Shown piece after piece: positions 45,603 through 57,249 of a stretch of DNA of 64,000 bases (positions within the stretch are counted from its first letter, which is position 1; every line of letters starts with the position of its first letter). The position numbers and the translations under genes are program-made. The notes beneath the pieces are model-generated. The model was not told the DNA's origin. It saw nothing but the letters and a program-made list of their open reading frames with translations, and did not search any database. The DNA comes from Sabellastarte sp. h YS-2021 (Eukaryota; Annelida; Polychaeta; Sabellida; Sabellidae), in NCBI GenBank assembly GCA_964017235.1, contig OZ024935.1:7068001-7132000 (forward strand). Direction: 5' to 3'.

Positions 45603-45698
45603 TTAAGTTACGGAAATCTATAAAAGAAGACAAGCCAGAGATTAAACCCAAACCAGTTGATGAGCGAGATGCCCTGATGTTTGCGATCAAAAAAGGAG
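45603..45698 (+). CDS. Internal exon, WH2 module 2/3 boundary
   Basis: The acceptor is gtgtatttctag at 45591-45602 and the donor is G|GTACTG at 45699. The exon is 96 nt, phase 1-1, with 31 whole codons. It encodes KLRKSIKEDKP at the start and DERDALMFAIKKG at the end. The bases before and after the introns rebuild Val at both junctions, giving LLSDIKKG-V-KLRKS before and LMFAIKKG-V-KLKKS after. The IKKGVKLKK core closely resembles what I know of the second WH2 of JMY/WHAMM proteins. The exon is separated from its upstream partner by a 38.4-kb intron filled with mobile DNA and satellite, and from the last exon by 1.5 kb. It is too short for an ORF search and rests on motif plus phase agreement. 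Confidence 0.85.
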
Positions 45699-47244
45699 GT
45701 ACTGTAAACATTGAAAATATTGTCACAGTTCTACACTAACATCTGCAATTAAAACATATCTTAACATGACACTCAGTTGTGTTTGTAAATTTCATTGGCC
45801 CAGAGCCAAGAGCCTTTTGTAAGCATTGGCTGTTCCATCAAGACCCCATCAGGCAAAGTATAATGGATGGAACAGCCTGGTTTTGTTGTGAAGTTTCTTG
45901 TTATTATTGTAATATTATTATAAAATTTAAGTAAAACATTAAATAAATACATGTTCTTCAATAGTGGCCATTGAGTCATCTGGGAAAAAGAAGGCATTTG
46001 AAGTACAATAATTGTATTTTTAAACCATTTTGAGAAGCTGCAACTGTCTTCAAAGTTCAAACATGGAAACCTTAATCAGTGTTAATCAGTCTCCTCTGGA
46101 TGCTGCGCCTTATACATTAGAATTAGTTATCCAAACAGTTTTGAAGAATGAGATTCCTGTTTAGATAATTGAAGATTCATAAACAAATATAAGCAAGTAT
46201 TTTTCAAGTGCCGAGTTGATGTTGACATGCTCTAAACCACGGATGTCAAAAATGGGATAGTTCAATTGCCGAAAGAAGTCTTGTCTCCATGTTAGCGTGT
46301 AGTAAGGGAGATGTTTATGGAGGGGGATAGGCTGGTCTAAATGCATAAGTCTTCAACTGTCATTTAATTAAACCCAGTGTTACTAATCAGGGTTCTGAAA
46401 TTTAGTCGGAGCAGCTACAACAAAGCTGCACATTCCCATGCTTTTGTTGGGTCTTGTCGATGAAACTTAACAGAGGTTGTCCCTTGTGAGGCCACTACTG
46501 CTTATCCAAAAATCATGTAAAAATCATGGATCTGGAATTGGTTGCAGATAATTCCCAGTGTTGGAATCAGTTCTATGTGTTAGAACAAGGTGCAACAGCT
46601 ACTGTGAAAACTTGATGGAAATCTATTTAATATTTTTTTTCATAATTTTGCAAGTATACAAACAGAACATTTTAGCCAAAATTTTACCCTTGATGAACCT
46701 AAAATCTTGAATTAGCTGCCTGATCACCTCCTTAGTTACATCTCTATTGCCTCATTCAGAAATAAGCTTAACACTTACCATTTCCAAAAGAATGTCCTCC
46801 TTAGCAAAACCCCACCCCTGTTGCCTTTTATGTCATGGTTTGGTTCTATTAATAGGCTAACTCTGTTTTACTTGGACAAGGCTTAACTTGCTATCTCTTT
46901 TTGCTGGCATACATTTGATGAAAGTTTGATTAACTGTTGACAATGGTACAAGAAATAGATGACAAATTTGGAAGAAATCCGGATCACCCTCTGGATCCTG
47001 GAATTTGTTGAAGGATTTTTATCAGGGCATATTCGATTGCATTGATATAAAAAGCCAAATAATAATTTGCTATAAATATTAAACTTTTATTTCAATGGAA
47101 TCAACTTTATACTCCAAAGCTGCCTCTTGTGTTATGGTTATCCCATCAGTCTAAGAAATAACTACAACATTACTAAATAAATATTACTAATATTAATATT
47201 ACTAATTCATGATGCTTGTTAATTTGGTTCCTTTTCTGTTTCAG
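45699..47244 (+). other. Last intron of the WH2 gene
   Basis: 1.55 kb, GT at 45699 and AG at 47243-47244. A short remnant aatccggatcaccctctgga near 46976 matches the repeat at about 57370. ORFs 45773-46060 and 46161-46346 (minus) have no recognised motif. Confidence 0.6.
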
Positions 47245-47408
47245 TGAAATTGAAAAAAAGTGTAAGGAAGAAGGGAATTAGTAAACCTGAAATCCCTGAA
47301 TCTTGGAAAAAAGCTGTGGATAAATTTAAACGTGAATCAGACTCAGATACAAGTGACACAGATGAAAAGAACGAATTAAATATGGACACCTGGGAAGGAA
47401 CTTTTTGA
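47245..47408 (+). CDS. Terminal exon: WH2 tail, connector and acidic C-terminus with Trp
   Basis: The acceptor is a classic pyrimidine tract, ccttttctgtttcag, ending at 47244. Two bases complete a Val codon, then 53 residues follow to TGA at 47406-47408. Order: KLKKSV closes WH2 module 3; PESWKKAVDKFKRES is a short amphipathic stretch like the central (C) helix of Arp2/3 activators; SDSDTSDTDEKNELNMD is acidic; and a Trp lies four residues from the end (DTWEGTF). Three WH2 modules followed by C and A segments with a near-terminal Trp is the VCA layout of WASP, WHAMM and JMY proteins, which nucleate branched actin. The acidic run is weaker than in N-WASP, so the class is inferred. The exact family (JMY/WHAMM versus another WH2 protein) is open because the N-terminal domains are outside the window. 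Confidence 0.85.
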
Positions 47409-47656
47409 TCCATGAAGAAGAATATAATCTTCATAAATCACAACAAATTTCTGAAATTAACATACAGATTTTAGTGAAAAGTAAATTTCATAAAAAGTGC
47501 AAGGTGTTGGTAGTATTGTTGCTTACAAAGATTCTGACAAAGGATTGTGTATTTATTTTAGACACTAAGATGAGTTTAAAATAAGTAAAAATGTGTAAAT
47601 CACTAGCTGTAATAAAATACATAATTTTGAAATTAATTATAATAAAATACATAATT
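47409..47656 (+). promoter_or_regulatory. Proximal 3' UTR with polyadenylation signals in a 30-bp repeat
   Basis: AT-rich sequence after the stop contains AATAAA at 47611 and again at 47641. Both sit in copies of a 30-bp direct repeat beginning aataaaatacataatttt (47611-47640 and 47641-47656). The second copy is cut by element E and resumes at 50539-50554. A third copy, with its own AATAAA, begins at 50555. These are the first polyadenylation signals after the stop codon and probably end the mRNA, although a longer 3' UTR is possible. Confidence 0.55.
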
Positions 47657-48049
47657 AAGCGTCCCTGAAAAAGGGCATTTATTTGTTTTCGCTTCAGTTC
47701 CCTCGCCGCCGCCACCGCATTATGGTCTCCCTTGAATATCTCCCTTATTATTGGAAGCTTTTTAACCATATTTGCCAGTTATATACTTTAGGCATGGGAA
47801 AATTTTCCACATGCTTAAATTTGATCGTTATCAAGGTCACATGATCAAAAAAATATTTTTGGGTACACCCACCCTTCATCACCGCTCAGCAAAATCTACT
47901 GAACACAGTGGCCTGTAATTTCATACACATGTTTCTGCTATCAAAAACGCAAGATGATTAGATTTTGGAAGCGATCCGATGAAAATTGACTGATTTATGA
48001 GTGATTTTCTCACAGCTATCAACCAGAAAGCTTAAAATTCATGTGAAGT

Positions 48050-48950
48050 ATTGCATTGAGAGCCATAAAATGTATTGGGGGGTAGTAGGAAACCATATGT
48101 GAAGAGTCTAGATGGCCGGTCAAATTGACCCCCTGACCGCCCCTTATGGGTCAAACTGGGGTAATAAAATAGCCGATTTGGTGTTTTTGCCTTATATCTC
48201 CTTTATTACTGCTTTTACAGCTTTCAAATGTATAAAGACGTATCGGGAAACCATATGTGAAGAGTCTAGATAGCTGGTCAGATTTACCCCCTGACCCCCT
48301 CCTTATGGGTCAAACTGGGGTCATAAAATAGCCGATTATATTGCACTACAATAGATTACCATGTGCTGTTCTGATTGCTGACTGATTGCTGTTCTCGGAT
48401 GGCCGCAGGCATCACGGCCAACGTCTTTAACAAAATAGACATTTATAGTTGGCCGTAGCCTCAGGTTAAAATTTTCAATTTTGTGTTTTAGCCTTATATC
48501 TTCTTTATTACTGCTTTTACAGCTTTCAAATGTATAAAGACGTATTGGAAAACCAGTCTAGATAGCTGGTCAGATTTACCCCCTGACCCCCTCCTTATCG
48601 GTCAAACTGGGGTCATAAACTAGACGATTTTGTGCTTTTGTCTTATATCTCCTTTATTACTGCTTTTAGAGCTTTAGAATGTATTAAGAGGTATTGGGAA
48701 ACAATGTGTGAAGAGTCTATATAGCCGGTCAGATTTACCCCCTGATCCCTCCCCCCTTACGGGTCAAAGTGGGGTAATAAAATAGCTGATTTTGTGTTTT
48801 TGCCTTATATCTCCTTTATTAATGCTTTTTCGGCTTTAGAATCTATTAAGAGGTATTAGGAAACCATATGTGAAGAGTCTAGATAGGCAGATAGATAGCA
48901 TCATGAAATAGCCGATTTTATGTTTTTGCCTTATATAAAACAAAATAAAG
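48050..48950 (+). repeat. About 150-bp tandem array (ggtcaaactgggg type) in element E
   Basis: Five to six units share ttatatctcctttattactg, gaaaccatatgtgaagagtc, cagatttaccccctgacc and gggtcaaactggggtcataa. One unit contains a short foreign insert at about 48345-48470. The same repeat fills element F. Confidence 0.8.
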
Positions 48951-48954
48951 CTGA

Positions 48955-49330
48955 CATTTTTATGTCTGCTGACGTCATGTCATTACTCTGCGGCATGGGC
49001 GTACACATGAACGACTTCTCCACCTAAACTACAAGGCCCAGAGACATGCTGTTTTTTTGTCTGCTCCGCAGAGCTTTTTATGTCAAGTCAGCTGACATTA
49101 TGGCATCACTCTGCAGTGTCCGCGTCCGCGTGAACAACTCCTCCAAAACTACAAGGCCTAGAGACATGCTGTTTTGTAAAAGATACCTTATCTATTGAGG
49201 ATGAAAAATTGTTCAAGGCATGCAAATCTGTCTGTTCATCTGTTTGCCAGAGCCATTACAAAGGAGGTACCCCCACCCGAAGTGTGAAAATTTCAACACT
49301 TTATCACAATTTTCTCATTGACTATTAAAG
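48955..49330 (+). mobile_element. Two truncated family 2 5' ends inside element E
   Basis: The line tttatgtctgctgacgtcat (about 48960) and again tttatgtcaagtcagctgac (about 49077) each lead into cattactctgcgg/catcactctgcag, CpG-rich words and aaggccYagagacatgctg. The second runs to ctcattgactattaaaggga and then joins a 151-bp unit directly. No family 2 3' end follows. Confidence 0.7.
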
Positions 49331-49339
49331 GGATTTTTG

Positions 49340-49900
49340 ACCTGCAGGGTAGTACAAGAGTATCCTGTTCAAAGGGGAAAAGTTTCATTTTCGCCACTTT
49401 TGGCAGCCATCTTGGATTTTATCGGAAAATGAAAAAGTGTGAATATCTCGAAAACCGTAAGAGATAGAGCGATTTCGAGCGAATTTTTGACCCGCTGGGG
49501 AGTACAACACTGTCCTATGCAGAGGGGAAAAATTTCAATTTTCGCCACTTTTGGCGGCCATCTTGGATTTTAGGGGAAGATAAAACATTGAAAATATCTT
49601 CAAAATGGTATGAGATAGAGCAATTTCGAGCGAATTTTTGACTCACCGGGTAGTACAACAGTATTCTGTGCCTAGGGGAAAAATTTCAATTTTCGCCACT
49701 TTTGGCGGCCATCTTGGATTTTAGAGGAAAATAAAACATTGAAAATATCTTCGAAATGGTAAGAGATAGAGTAATTTCGAGCTAATTTTTGACCCACAGG
49801 GTAGTAAAACAGTATTCTGTGCCTAGGGGAAAAATTTCAGTTTTCGCCACTTTTGGCGGCCATCTTGGATTTTAGCGGAAAATGCAAAATTGTGAATATC
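49340..49900 (+). repeat. 151-bp array, diverged units, in element E
   Basis: About four units related to 40670-42240 (ttttcgccacttttggcggc, catcttggattttagcgg, agagatagagcgatttcgag), more diverged than in element B. ORF 49837-50043 (minus) is a by-product. Confidence 0.85.
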
Positions 49901-50979
49901 TCGGAAAAGGTATTTCTTTCCCTGTAATGTTCGGCGGGAGATACATACCGCGGCAGTGGTTTTATTCTTTCAGCTATATCATAGTAAAATTTCAGACTTG
50001 TAGCACATTGCATAACAAAGTAATATCCACATAAACTATACAATGCTAACTTATTCAGAAAGAATCCCCTCCCCTCTCACCCTTTTTCATCCACGCTGCA
50101 GCAGAGAAAAGATTGCCTCTGTGTTTGGAGTGGGGGAATGTGTATATGTGTTTCCCTTCAGTGTTCCAGTTGAAGTGGGGGAATAAATATTGCATAAGAA
50201 AAGAAAAGTTCACTTTCACTGAGCTTTATTATGCCTAGCTGTGTAGATCAGTTGTAACTTGAAAATTATTGCATCTACAGTATTTTGTTTAAATATATGA
50301 CTCACCTACTTTTGGGTCAGCCATAACAGTAAAACTGCAGACCTGTAGCTCAGTGCAAAGCTGAGGAAAAGCTAATTTGAGATTCTCACTGTTCAGTAAA
50401 TCAGTTGTAACTTGAAAACTATTGCATTTACGGTATTTTGTTTAAATAGATTTTATTTTTAAATATGTTTTACACCTACTGAATACCATTTGCACCTTTG
50501 GGGACGCTTCGTTTTTGTTAGCAAAAACATTTTTCTAGTTTTAAAATTAATTATAATAAAATACATAATTTTAAAAGTTAATTATATTACAATTTTTATG
50601 TCGTCACTCTGCGTCGTGGGCGTACGCGTCCGCGCGAACAACTTCTCCTCCAAAACTACAAGGCCTAGAGACGTGCTGTTTTTTTTAAAAGATACCTTAT
50701 TTATCGAGGATGAAAAATTGTTCAAGGCATGCAAATCTGTCTGTTCGTCTGTTTGCTAGAGACATTACAAGGGGGGTACCCCCACCAAAAGTGTGAAAAT
50801 TTCAACACTTAATCACAATTTTCTCAGTGACTATTGCAGGGATTTCTCTCATATCTTGCATATATGTACTAGGCCAGAGGTAGATTCTCTTGTGTGAGTA
50901 TGAGACCTGGATCTGTCTTACTTTTTTTTAAATAAATTTTTTTAATAATTTTTAATGCATTAAAATTCATGAAATCATG

Positions 50980-53010
50980 CACAAAATCATTTATAACTTG
51001 AAAACTGTTGCATCTAGAGCATTTTGTTAAAATATGTTATTCAGCTACTTTTTTCATAGCTACAATATGGTGAGTAAGTTGGGTGCCTGTCTCAATAGCT
51101 AAGTGAGTAATAGCTACTTTTGGGCTTTTCAGTAACTTCCATCATGAGTAGAATCACTTGTAACTTAAAAACTATTGCATTTAGAGAATTTCGTGTAAAT
51201 ATGTTATTCAGCTACTTTTGGGTCAGCTATAACATAGTAAAATTTTAGACCTGTAGCTCATGGCATAGCTGAGTAATAGCTACTTTTAGGTTATCACTGT
51301 TGAGTAAATCGCTTATAACTTGAAAACTATTGCATTTAGAGAATTTCGTATAAATATGTTATTCAGCTACTTTTGGGTCAGCTATAACATAGTAAAATTT
51401 CATACCTGTAGCTCATGGCATAGCTGAGTAATAGCTACTTTTAGGTTATCACTGTTGAGTAAATCGCTTATAACTTGAAAACTATTGCATTTAGAGTATT
51501 TTGTTTCAATATGTTATTCACCTATTTTGGGATCAGCTATAACATAGTGAAGTTTCAGATCTGTGGCTCATTGCATAGCTGAGTAATAGCTACTTTGAAG
51601 TTCTCACTATTGAGTAAATCGGTTGTAATTGGAAAACTATTGCATTTAGAGAATTTCGTATAAATATGTTATTCAGCTACTTTTGGGTCAGCTATAACAT
51701 AGTAAAATTTCAGACCTGTAGCTCATGGCATAGCTGAGTAATAGCTACTTTTAGGTCATCACTATTGAGTAAATCAGTTGTAACTTGAAAACTATTGCAT
51801 TTACAGTATTTTGCTTAAATATGTTGTTCACCTACTTTTGGGTCAGCTATAACATAGTAAAATTTTAGACCTGTAGCTCATGGCATAGCTGAGTAATAGC
51901 TACTTTTAGGTTATCACTGTTGAGTAAATCGCTTATAACTTGGAAATTATTGCATTTAGAGTATTTTGTTTCAATATGTTATTCACCTATTTTGGGGTCA
52001 GCTATAACATAGTGAAGTTCCAGACCTGTGACTCATTGCATAGCTGAGTAATAGCTACTTTGAAGTTCTCAATGTTGAGTAAATCACTTGTAATTTGAAA
52101 ACTATTGCATTTAGAGAATTTAGTATAAATATGTTATTCAGCTACTTTTGGGTCAGCTATAACATAGTAAAATTTCAGACCTGTAGCTCATGGCATAGCT
52201 GAGTAATAGCTACTTTTAGGTTATCACTGTTGAGTAAATCACTTATAACTTGAAAACTATTGCATTTAGAGTATTTTGTTGCAATATGTTATTCACCTAT
52301 TTTGGGGTCAGCTATAACATAGTGAAGTTCCAGACCTGTGGCTCATTGCATAGCTGAGTAATAGCTACTTTGAAGTTCTCACTGTTGAGTAAATCAGTTG
52401 TAATTGGAAAACTATTGCCTTTACAGAAATTTGTGCAAATATGTTATTCAGCTACTTTTGGGTCAGCTATAACATAGTGAAATTACCGACCTGTAGCTCA
52501 TGGCACAACTGAGCAATAGCTATTCTCAGGCACTGACTGTTGAGTAAATCAGCTATAACTTGAAAAATATTGCATTTGGAGTATTTTGTTAAAATACATT
52601 GTTCACCTACTTTGGGGTTAGCTATAACATAGTGAAATTACAGACCTATAGCTCATGGCATAGTGGAGCAATAGCTATTTTCAGGTTCTCACTATTGACT
52701 CAATCAGTTGTAACTTGAAAACTATTGCATTTACAGTATTTTGCTTAAATATGTTGTTCACCTACTTTTAGGTCAGCTATAACAGTGCAAAAATTCAGAC
52801 ATGTAGCTCATTGCATAGCTGAGTAATAGTTACTTTGAGGTTCTCACTCTTGAGTAAATCAGTTGTAACTTGAAAATTATTACATTTAGAGTATTTTGTT
52901 TAAATATGTTATTCACATAATTTTTGGTCAGCTATAACATAGTGAAATTGCAGACCTCTATGTCATGGCATAGCTGAGCAATAGCTTCTTTCAGGTTCTC
53001 ACTGTTGAGT
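50980..53010 (+). repeat. 155-bp tandem array in element C
   Basis: About 13 units of the 155-bp repeat; the gcatagctgagtaatagc landmark is regular. Two subtypes alternate (cagctacttttgggtcagc and cacctattttggggtcagc), in places as pairs. Confidence 0.9.
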
Positions 53011-53840
53011 AAATCATTGTATCCAACCTGTAGGAAATCATGGGCTGGGAATCTATTAATATGGTCCGATTTGACCTTGGAACCCTCCTTCAAGGTCAAA
53101 TGAGGATAGCCAAACATAAAAGTGCTTATAACTCGCTTATTATTGGTCCTAGAGGTTGGAATGAAAACCATCCTATAGAAAATCATGAGCTGGGAATTTT
53201 TTGGTGTGGTCGGATTTCACCTTGGACCCCTCCTTCAAGGTCAAATGAGGATAGCCAAACTTAAAAGTGCTTATAACTCACTTATTATTGGTCCTAGCTG
53301 TTTCGAATGGAAAACCAACCTATAGAAAATCATGGGCTGGGAATCTTTTGGTGTGGTCGGATTTGACCTTAGACCCCTCCTTCCAGGTCAAACGAAGATA
53401 GCCAAACTTAAAGTGCTTATAACTCGCGTATTATTGGTCTTGGAGGTTTGGGATGGTAAACCAACATATAGGAAATCATGGGCTGGGATTCTTTTGGTGT
53501 GGTCAGATTTGACCTGGGACCCCTCCTTCAAGGTCAATTGAGGATAGCCAAACTTACAATTGCTTAGAACTCGCTTATTATTGGTCCTACAAGTTTGGGA
53601 TGGTAAACAAGCTACAGGAAATCATGGGCTGGGAATTTTTTTGTGTGGTCGGATTTGACCTTGGACCCCCTCCTTCAAGGTCAAACAAGGATAGCCAAAC
53701 TTAAAAAGTGCCTATGACTCACTTATTATTGGTCTGAGAGGTTTGGGATGGTAAACCATCCTAAATTCTTTGGCTGGGAATCTTTTGGTATGGTCAGATT
53801 TGACCTTTGGACCCCTTCTTCATGGTCGAACGAGGATATT
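53010..53840 (+). repeat. 147-bp tandem array in element C
   Basis: Five to six units share atcatgggctgggaatctt, cggatttgaccttggacccc and tccttcaaggtcaaa. ORFs 53040-53264 and 53332-53541 (plus) and 52932-53186 (minus) result from the repeat. Confidence 0.9.
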
Positions 53841-54121
53841 GCATTTATAGTATTTCTTTAAATATTTTTAACCTACTTTTTACACTTAAACAATTACCTT
53901 GTTACTTTATTTCATAATACCATTTGCAGGGCACAACTTTTTTGTCCTTTTCTTCTGTCAGCTTCGGAATATCTTTCGAACATGCTGTTCAGTTACCATT
54001 TACTGTATTTCTGTACAGCCCTTTCCCTGATAATTATGCTTTCCTCTCATTATCACCATCACAAATCAAAAACATTCAGTCAGCTGACACAGTGCCCGTT
54101 CATGGGCACTCTCCTCTTGTT

Positions 54122-57043
54122 GTAAGAATACACCCACTCACTTGACTGACCCATTTCATGTATACATATTTAAATACCCTGTTTTTGTGACAAATACCCT
54201 GTCTAATTGTACCCCCACCCCCCACCCAATACTTTAATAAGAACTTTTCAGCAAGGATCAGAATTTAAAGCAAAGAGTATGCCGTGGTAAAATGGCCATC
54301 TTTTATAAAAGCTGTACAACAATAAAAATATGTAGTAACATTATTCATTTTGTCAGCCATGTTGTAACACCAACAGGAAGTAAAGTCCTGAAAATATGTG
54401 TAAAACATAATTAACCATTTTCAGGTAGTCGTTAACCTTATATGAAAAATCTTATTCCACTGCTTTTTGTTGTTATTAATTTCTTTGAAAGATATGCATT
54501 GCCCCTGGACATTTAGTATACAAATTATGTGTGATTTTAACTGTATCTCTTACAATCTTACAGTCTTTAACAATTTCTTAATGACAGCTTTTTCTTCTTA
54601 AATCTGTATTTAAAAAAAATTAGCTTGTGATTTCCTCAAGCAGATGTTTTGCTCATTAAAATGGTCAATAATTTTGAAATGGTGCGTGGTGTTCATTATC
54701 CTTGAAATATGACAAAAAAAGGTTACCATATTTGACTGTATAAATTACACCTTACAGATCCAAAATTAAAAGAAAACTGTGTTTCAGTACATCCTTTATC
54801 ATATAACTGCAAACAAAACTTGAAAAAAATCAAAACAAAACTGCACAGTTTTGTTCAGGAATATCTTAAAATCGAAAAATATATGAGACAAAAGTGTATA
54901 ATTTGTTTCCATTTAAGGTTTATATGTAATATTGTAAGTTCTCCCACAATTTTATATGTTGACGATTGAGATGCAAATTAGAAAGTAATGATTTATTACC
55001 CACTGCCATCAGTAATTTGGGTGGTTTTTATGTGATTGTAACACCCCTTTTAAAAAAACAGCATCTCTGGGATGTTTATTCAGTGAAATACGGTACTTTT
55101 CATTGGTTGGGATTTGTGATCTTTTATGTTCTATTCATTGATACAATGCATGTGTATCATATGGGTTTCTTTGGTCATCAGCCTGTCAGATATTTGTTAT
55201 AACTTCAGAAAGAGATAGAAAATATTGCATCAATAAATTGTTTATCACAAACATGAAAAATATCATCATCTATTGTGTTTGAATATTTTCTTGGTGTGTA
55301 AGCATGTTCTGACATCAAACTCATTGTCTTTCATATTGTGTGAATAATAGTTTTTTTTTAGTTCATGAATAATATATAAAAACTATGGTTAGTTTGCATT
55401 GTATATGATTCTTAATATTTGATATGATATGCATTGATGCAATTTGCAATGTATATATATATGTACCAATGTAAATTATAACAAAATTCTTGGATTATAA
55501 GCAAAAACAAATGTCCCTCCAGTTTGTTTTGTAACAAGTTTAATGTGAGCAAAAGTTAAAATTCAGTAGCGGGTGCTAAGCTGAGTTCATTAATGTTAGC
55601 AGAATATGCCCACAGCTCAAACATGTGGTTTGCCTTCTGGTTCCTAGAGTTGGTCGTTTGAAAATCCAGGACAGTTCCTGTCCTCCTTGCATTGTTGTCT
55701 CACTGTGTTCGAACTTAAGTGTGCACCACTCTAGAATTAAAGATTCCTTGTGGCAGTGTCTCTGGCTTTCAGTGAAATGATGTTTTGAGACTGGAGGTGG
55801 GTCTGTTTATTCATGACTGATGCTCTATATGTTCACACTGGTACAGAAGTATCACAGTCTAATGGTGAAGTGACACTGATGTCTATTTTGGAAATAGACC
55901 TGGCTCCCTCATTTAGAAGGAGCACTCATTATAGAGAAGTGTGTTATTAACAATATGTTTCTACAGAGCCTAACCTCCAGTATCTTCTGATGACTCCTCA
56001 TGGTACTTGTACGACCTCTACATTCTTATTTTAGAAATCATACGAGCAATGTTGCAGTGCAGAGAAAGTTATGACTTTTATTTATTTTAGGAAACTTGAA
56101 ATTGATGAAAAATTATTCATTTTGTGTACAAAAAGAAATTACTTTGTATGTAACATGATAGTGTCCAAGTTTAGAACCTAATATTTTTGTAAATTTATAT
56201 TTTTACTATGGGTATATGACTGTTGTGTTATTTCTGTTTTCTAATGTCTAATAAAAAAATCAAGTTTGGTATATAAGATATGATTAAGTAAATTAAAAAA
56301 ATTGGTTTCACAGGAAAGTTAAAAACATTTACTGTAGCTACATACCATATGTGGGCATAATGTGATCCTATTCTGAGAAATTATTAACAAATGAGTCCAC
56401 AAAAGAGGATCTCACACACCATTCTTTTATACTGAGATGGTTATTGTAAGAGAACCACTTTAGCTGAATACCAAATATGGACATAGTGTGAGAAATGATA
56501 AACAAATGACTGGTCATATTTTAAGGAATAATGAATGTACATGCCCGTGTACACATATGCAGGATTTGGCTTGCAGATGCCCTGGCATGTAAGCTTGGTG
56601 CATTTTCATGGTAAATAAATTATCATAGATAATAAGCCGCTCTTTAAAGAATCATAACTATTTGTTGTCTGATTTAAAAAAAATCTTTTTACCATAATCT
56701 TTGTGTTCAGTTTAATAACAGAAATTTTGATGCCTTAAATATCTCCCGAACACATTTCCTATCTTGCTTGTGGTAACTTTCGGGAGAATTCGATCACAAC
56801 TGAAATGTAATGCCAAGCTTCAAACCAACAACCACCAGTCACATCCGCAAGTTGTGTACATGGAAGCACTCCCTTTACAAGCCATACCATTTGAATTTTT
56901 TGCAGCATCTGCAAACTGTATACTGCATCTGTAACCATGGACATGTAAACTAACACCCAGGGACAGTAAAACCATACAATGAAATAAAACAGCTATGTCA
57001 TTGAGTTTTGTCTCCATTTACAATGTTGTATGCGTAGACACAG
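54122..57043. other. Low-repeat region, possible distal 3' UTR or intergenic
   Basis: This 2.9-kb AT-rich stretch is the longest without tandem repeats. An AATAAA lies at about 56250 and another at 55230. No ORF has a recognised motif. It could be a distal 3' UTR of the WH2 gene or a non-coding transcript, but nothing in the sequence decides this. Confidence 0.35.
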
Positions 57044-57245
57044 GGCCCGTATTCACGAAAGGTCTTAGCCAGGGCTTAGGCTTAAAGTTGAGACTTTTGT
57101 CTAAAGTTTCTGCCCAAAAACTGCTAAGACTTTTGTTTTAGGCGTAGTGGTTTTCACAAAGAATTAAGACTGGTCTTAGGCTTAGCCAAGGGCTCAACTT
57201 TAAGACTGGTTGGTAGTGGGCTTAAATTTTGTAAAGAGGACTTAA
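57044..57245. mobile_element. Truncated MITE of the gtctaag type
   Basis: It begins gggcccgtattcacgaaagg and carries cttaggcttaaagttgagac, then the inner right-arm words ttaagactggtcttaggctt and gttggtagtgggcttaaat. It breaks off near 57245, so the opposite end is missing. Confidence 0.65.
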
Positions 57246-57249
57246 TTAT

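Larger units (their letters stand above)
47655..50538 (+). mobile_element. Element E: family 1 element inserted at the polyadenylation repeat
   Basis: The 5' end ttaagcgtccctgaaaaagg and ccgccgccaccgcattatgg match element F. The 3' end has GGGACGCTT (50501-50509), hairpin GTTTTTG-TTA-GCAAAAAC and terminal CTAG (50535-50538). Flanks 47641-47654 and 50539-50554 rejoin into one 30-bp repeat unit, proving both ends belong to one insertion. Core modules in order: a ggtcaaactgggg array (48050-48950), two partial family 2 5' ends (48955-49330), a 151-bp array (49340-49900), a ggcgggagatacataccg module and two 155-bp units (50220-50470). Confidence 0.85.
50595..54121 (+). mobile_element. Element C: family 2 satellite-bearing element
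   Basis: It starts tttatgtcgtcactctgcg, so the 5' palindrome has been deleted. CpG-rich gtacgcgtccgcgcg and the aaggcctagagacgtgctg line follow. The 3' end has CAGTCAGCTGACAC (54077), hairpin GCCCG-TTCA-TGGGC and CTCTCCTCTTGTT. The order of core arrays (155-bp, then 147-bp) repeats that of element A. Confidence 0.75.

Noticed and set aside
54966-55202. ORF of 78 codons with hydrophobic content
   Set aside because: It is an isolated short frame in AT-rich DNA with no start context, splice support or recognisable family.
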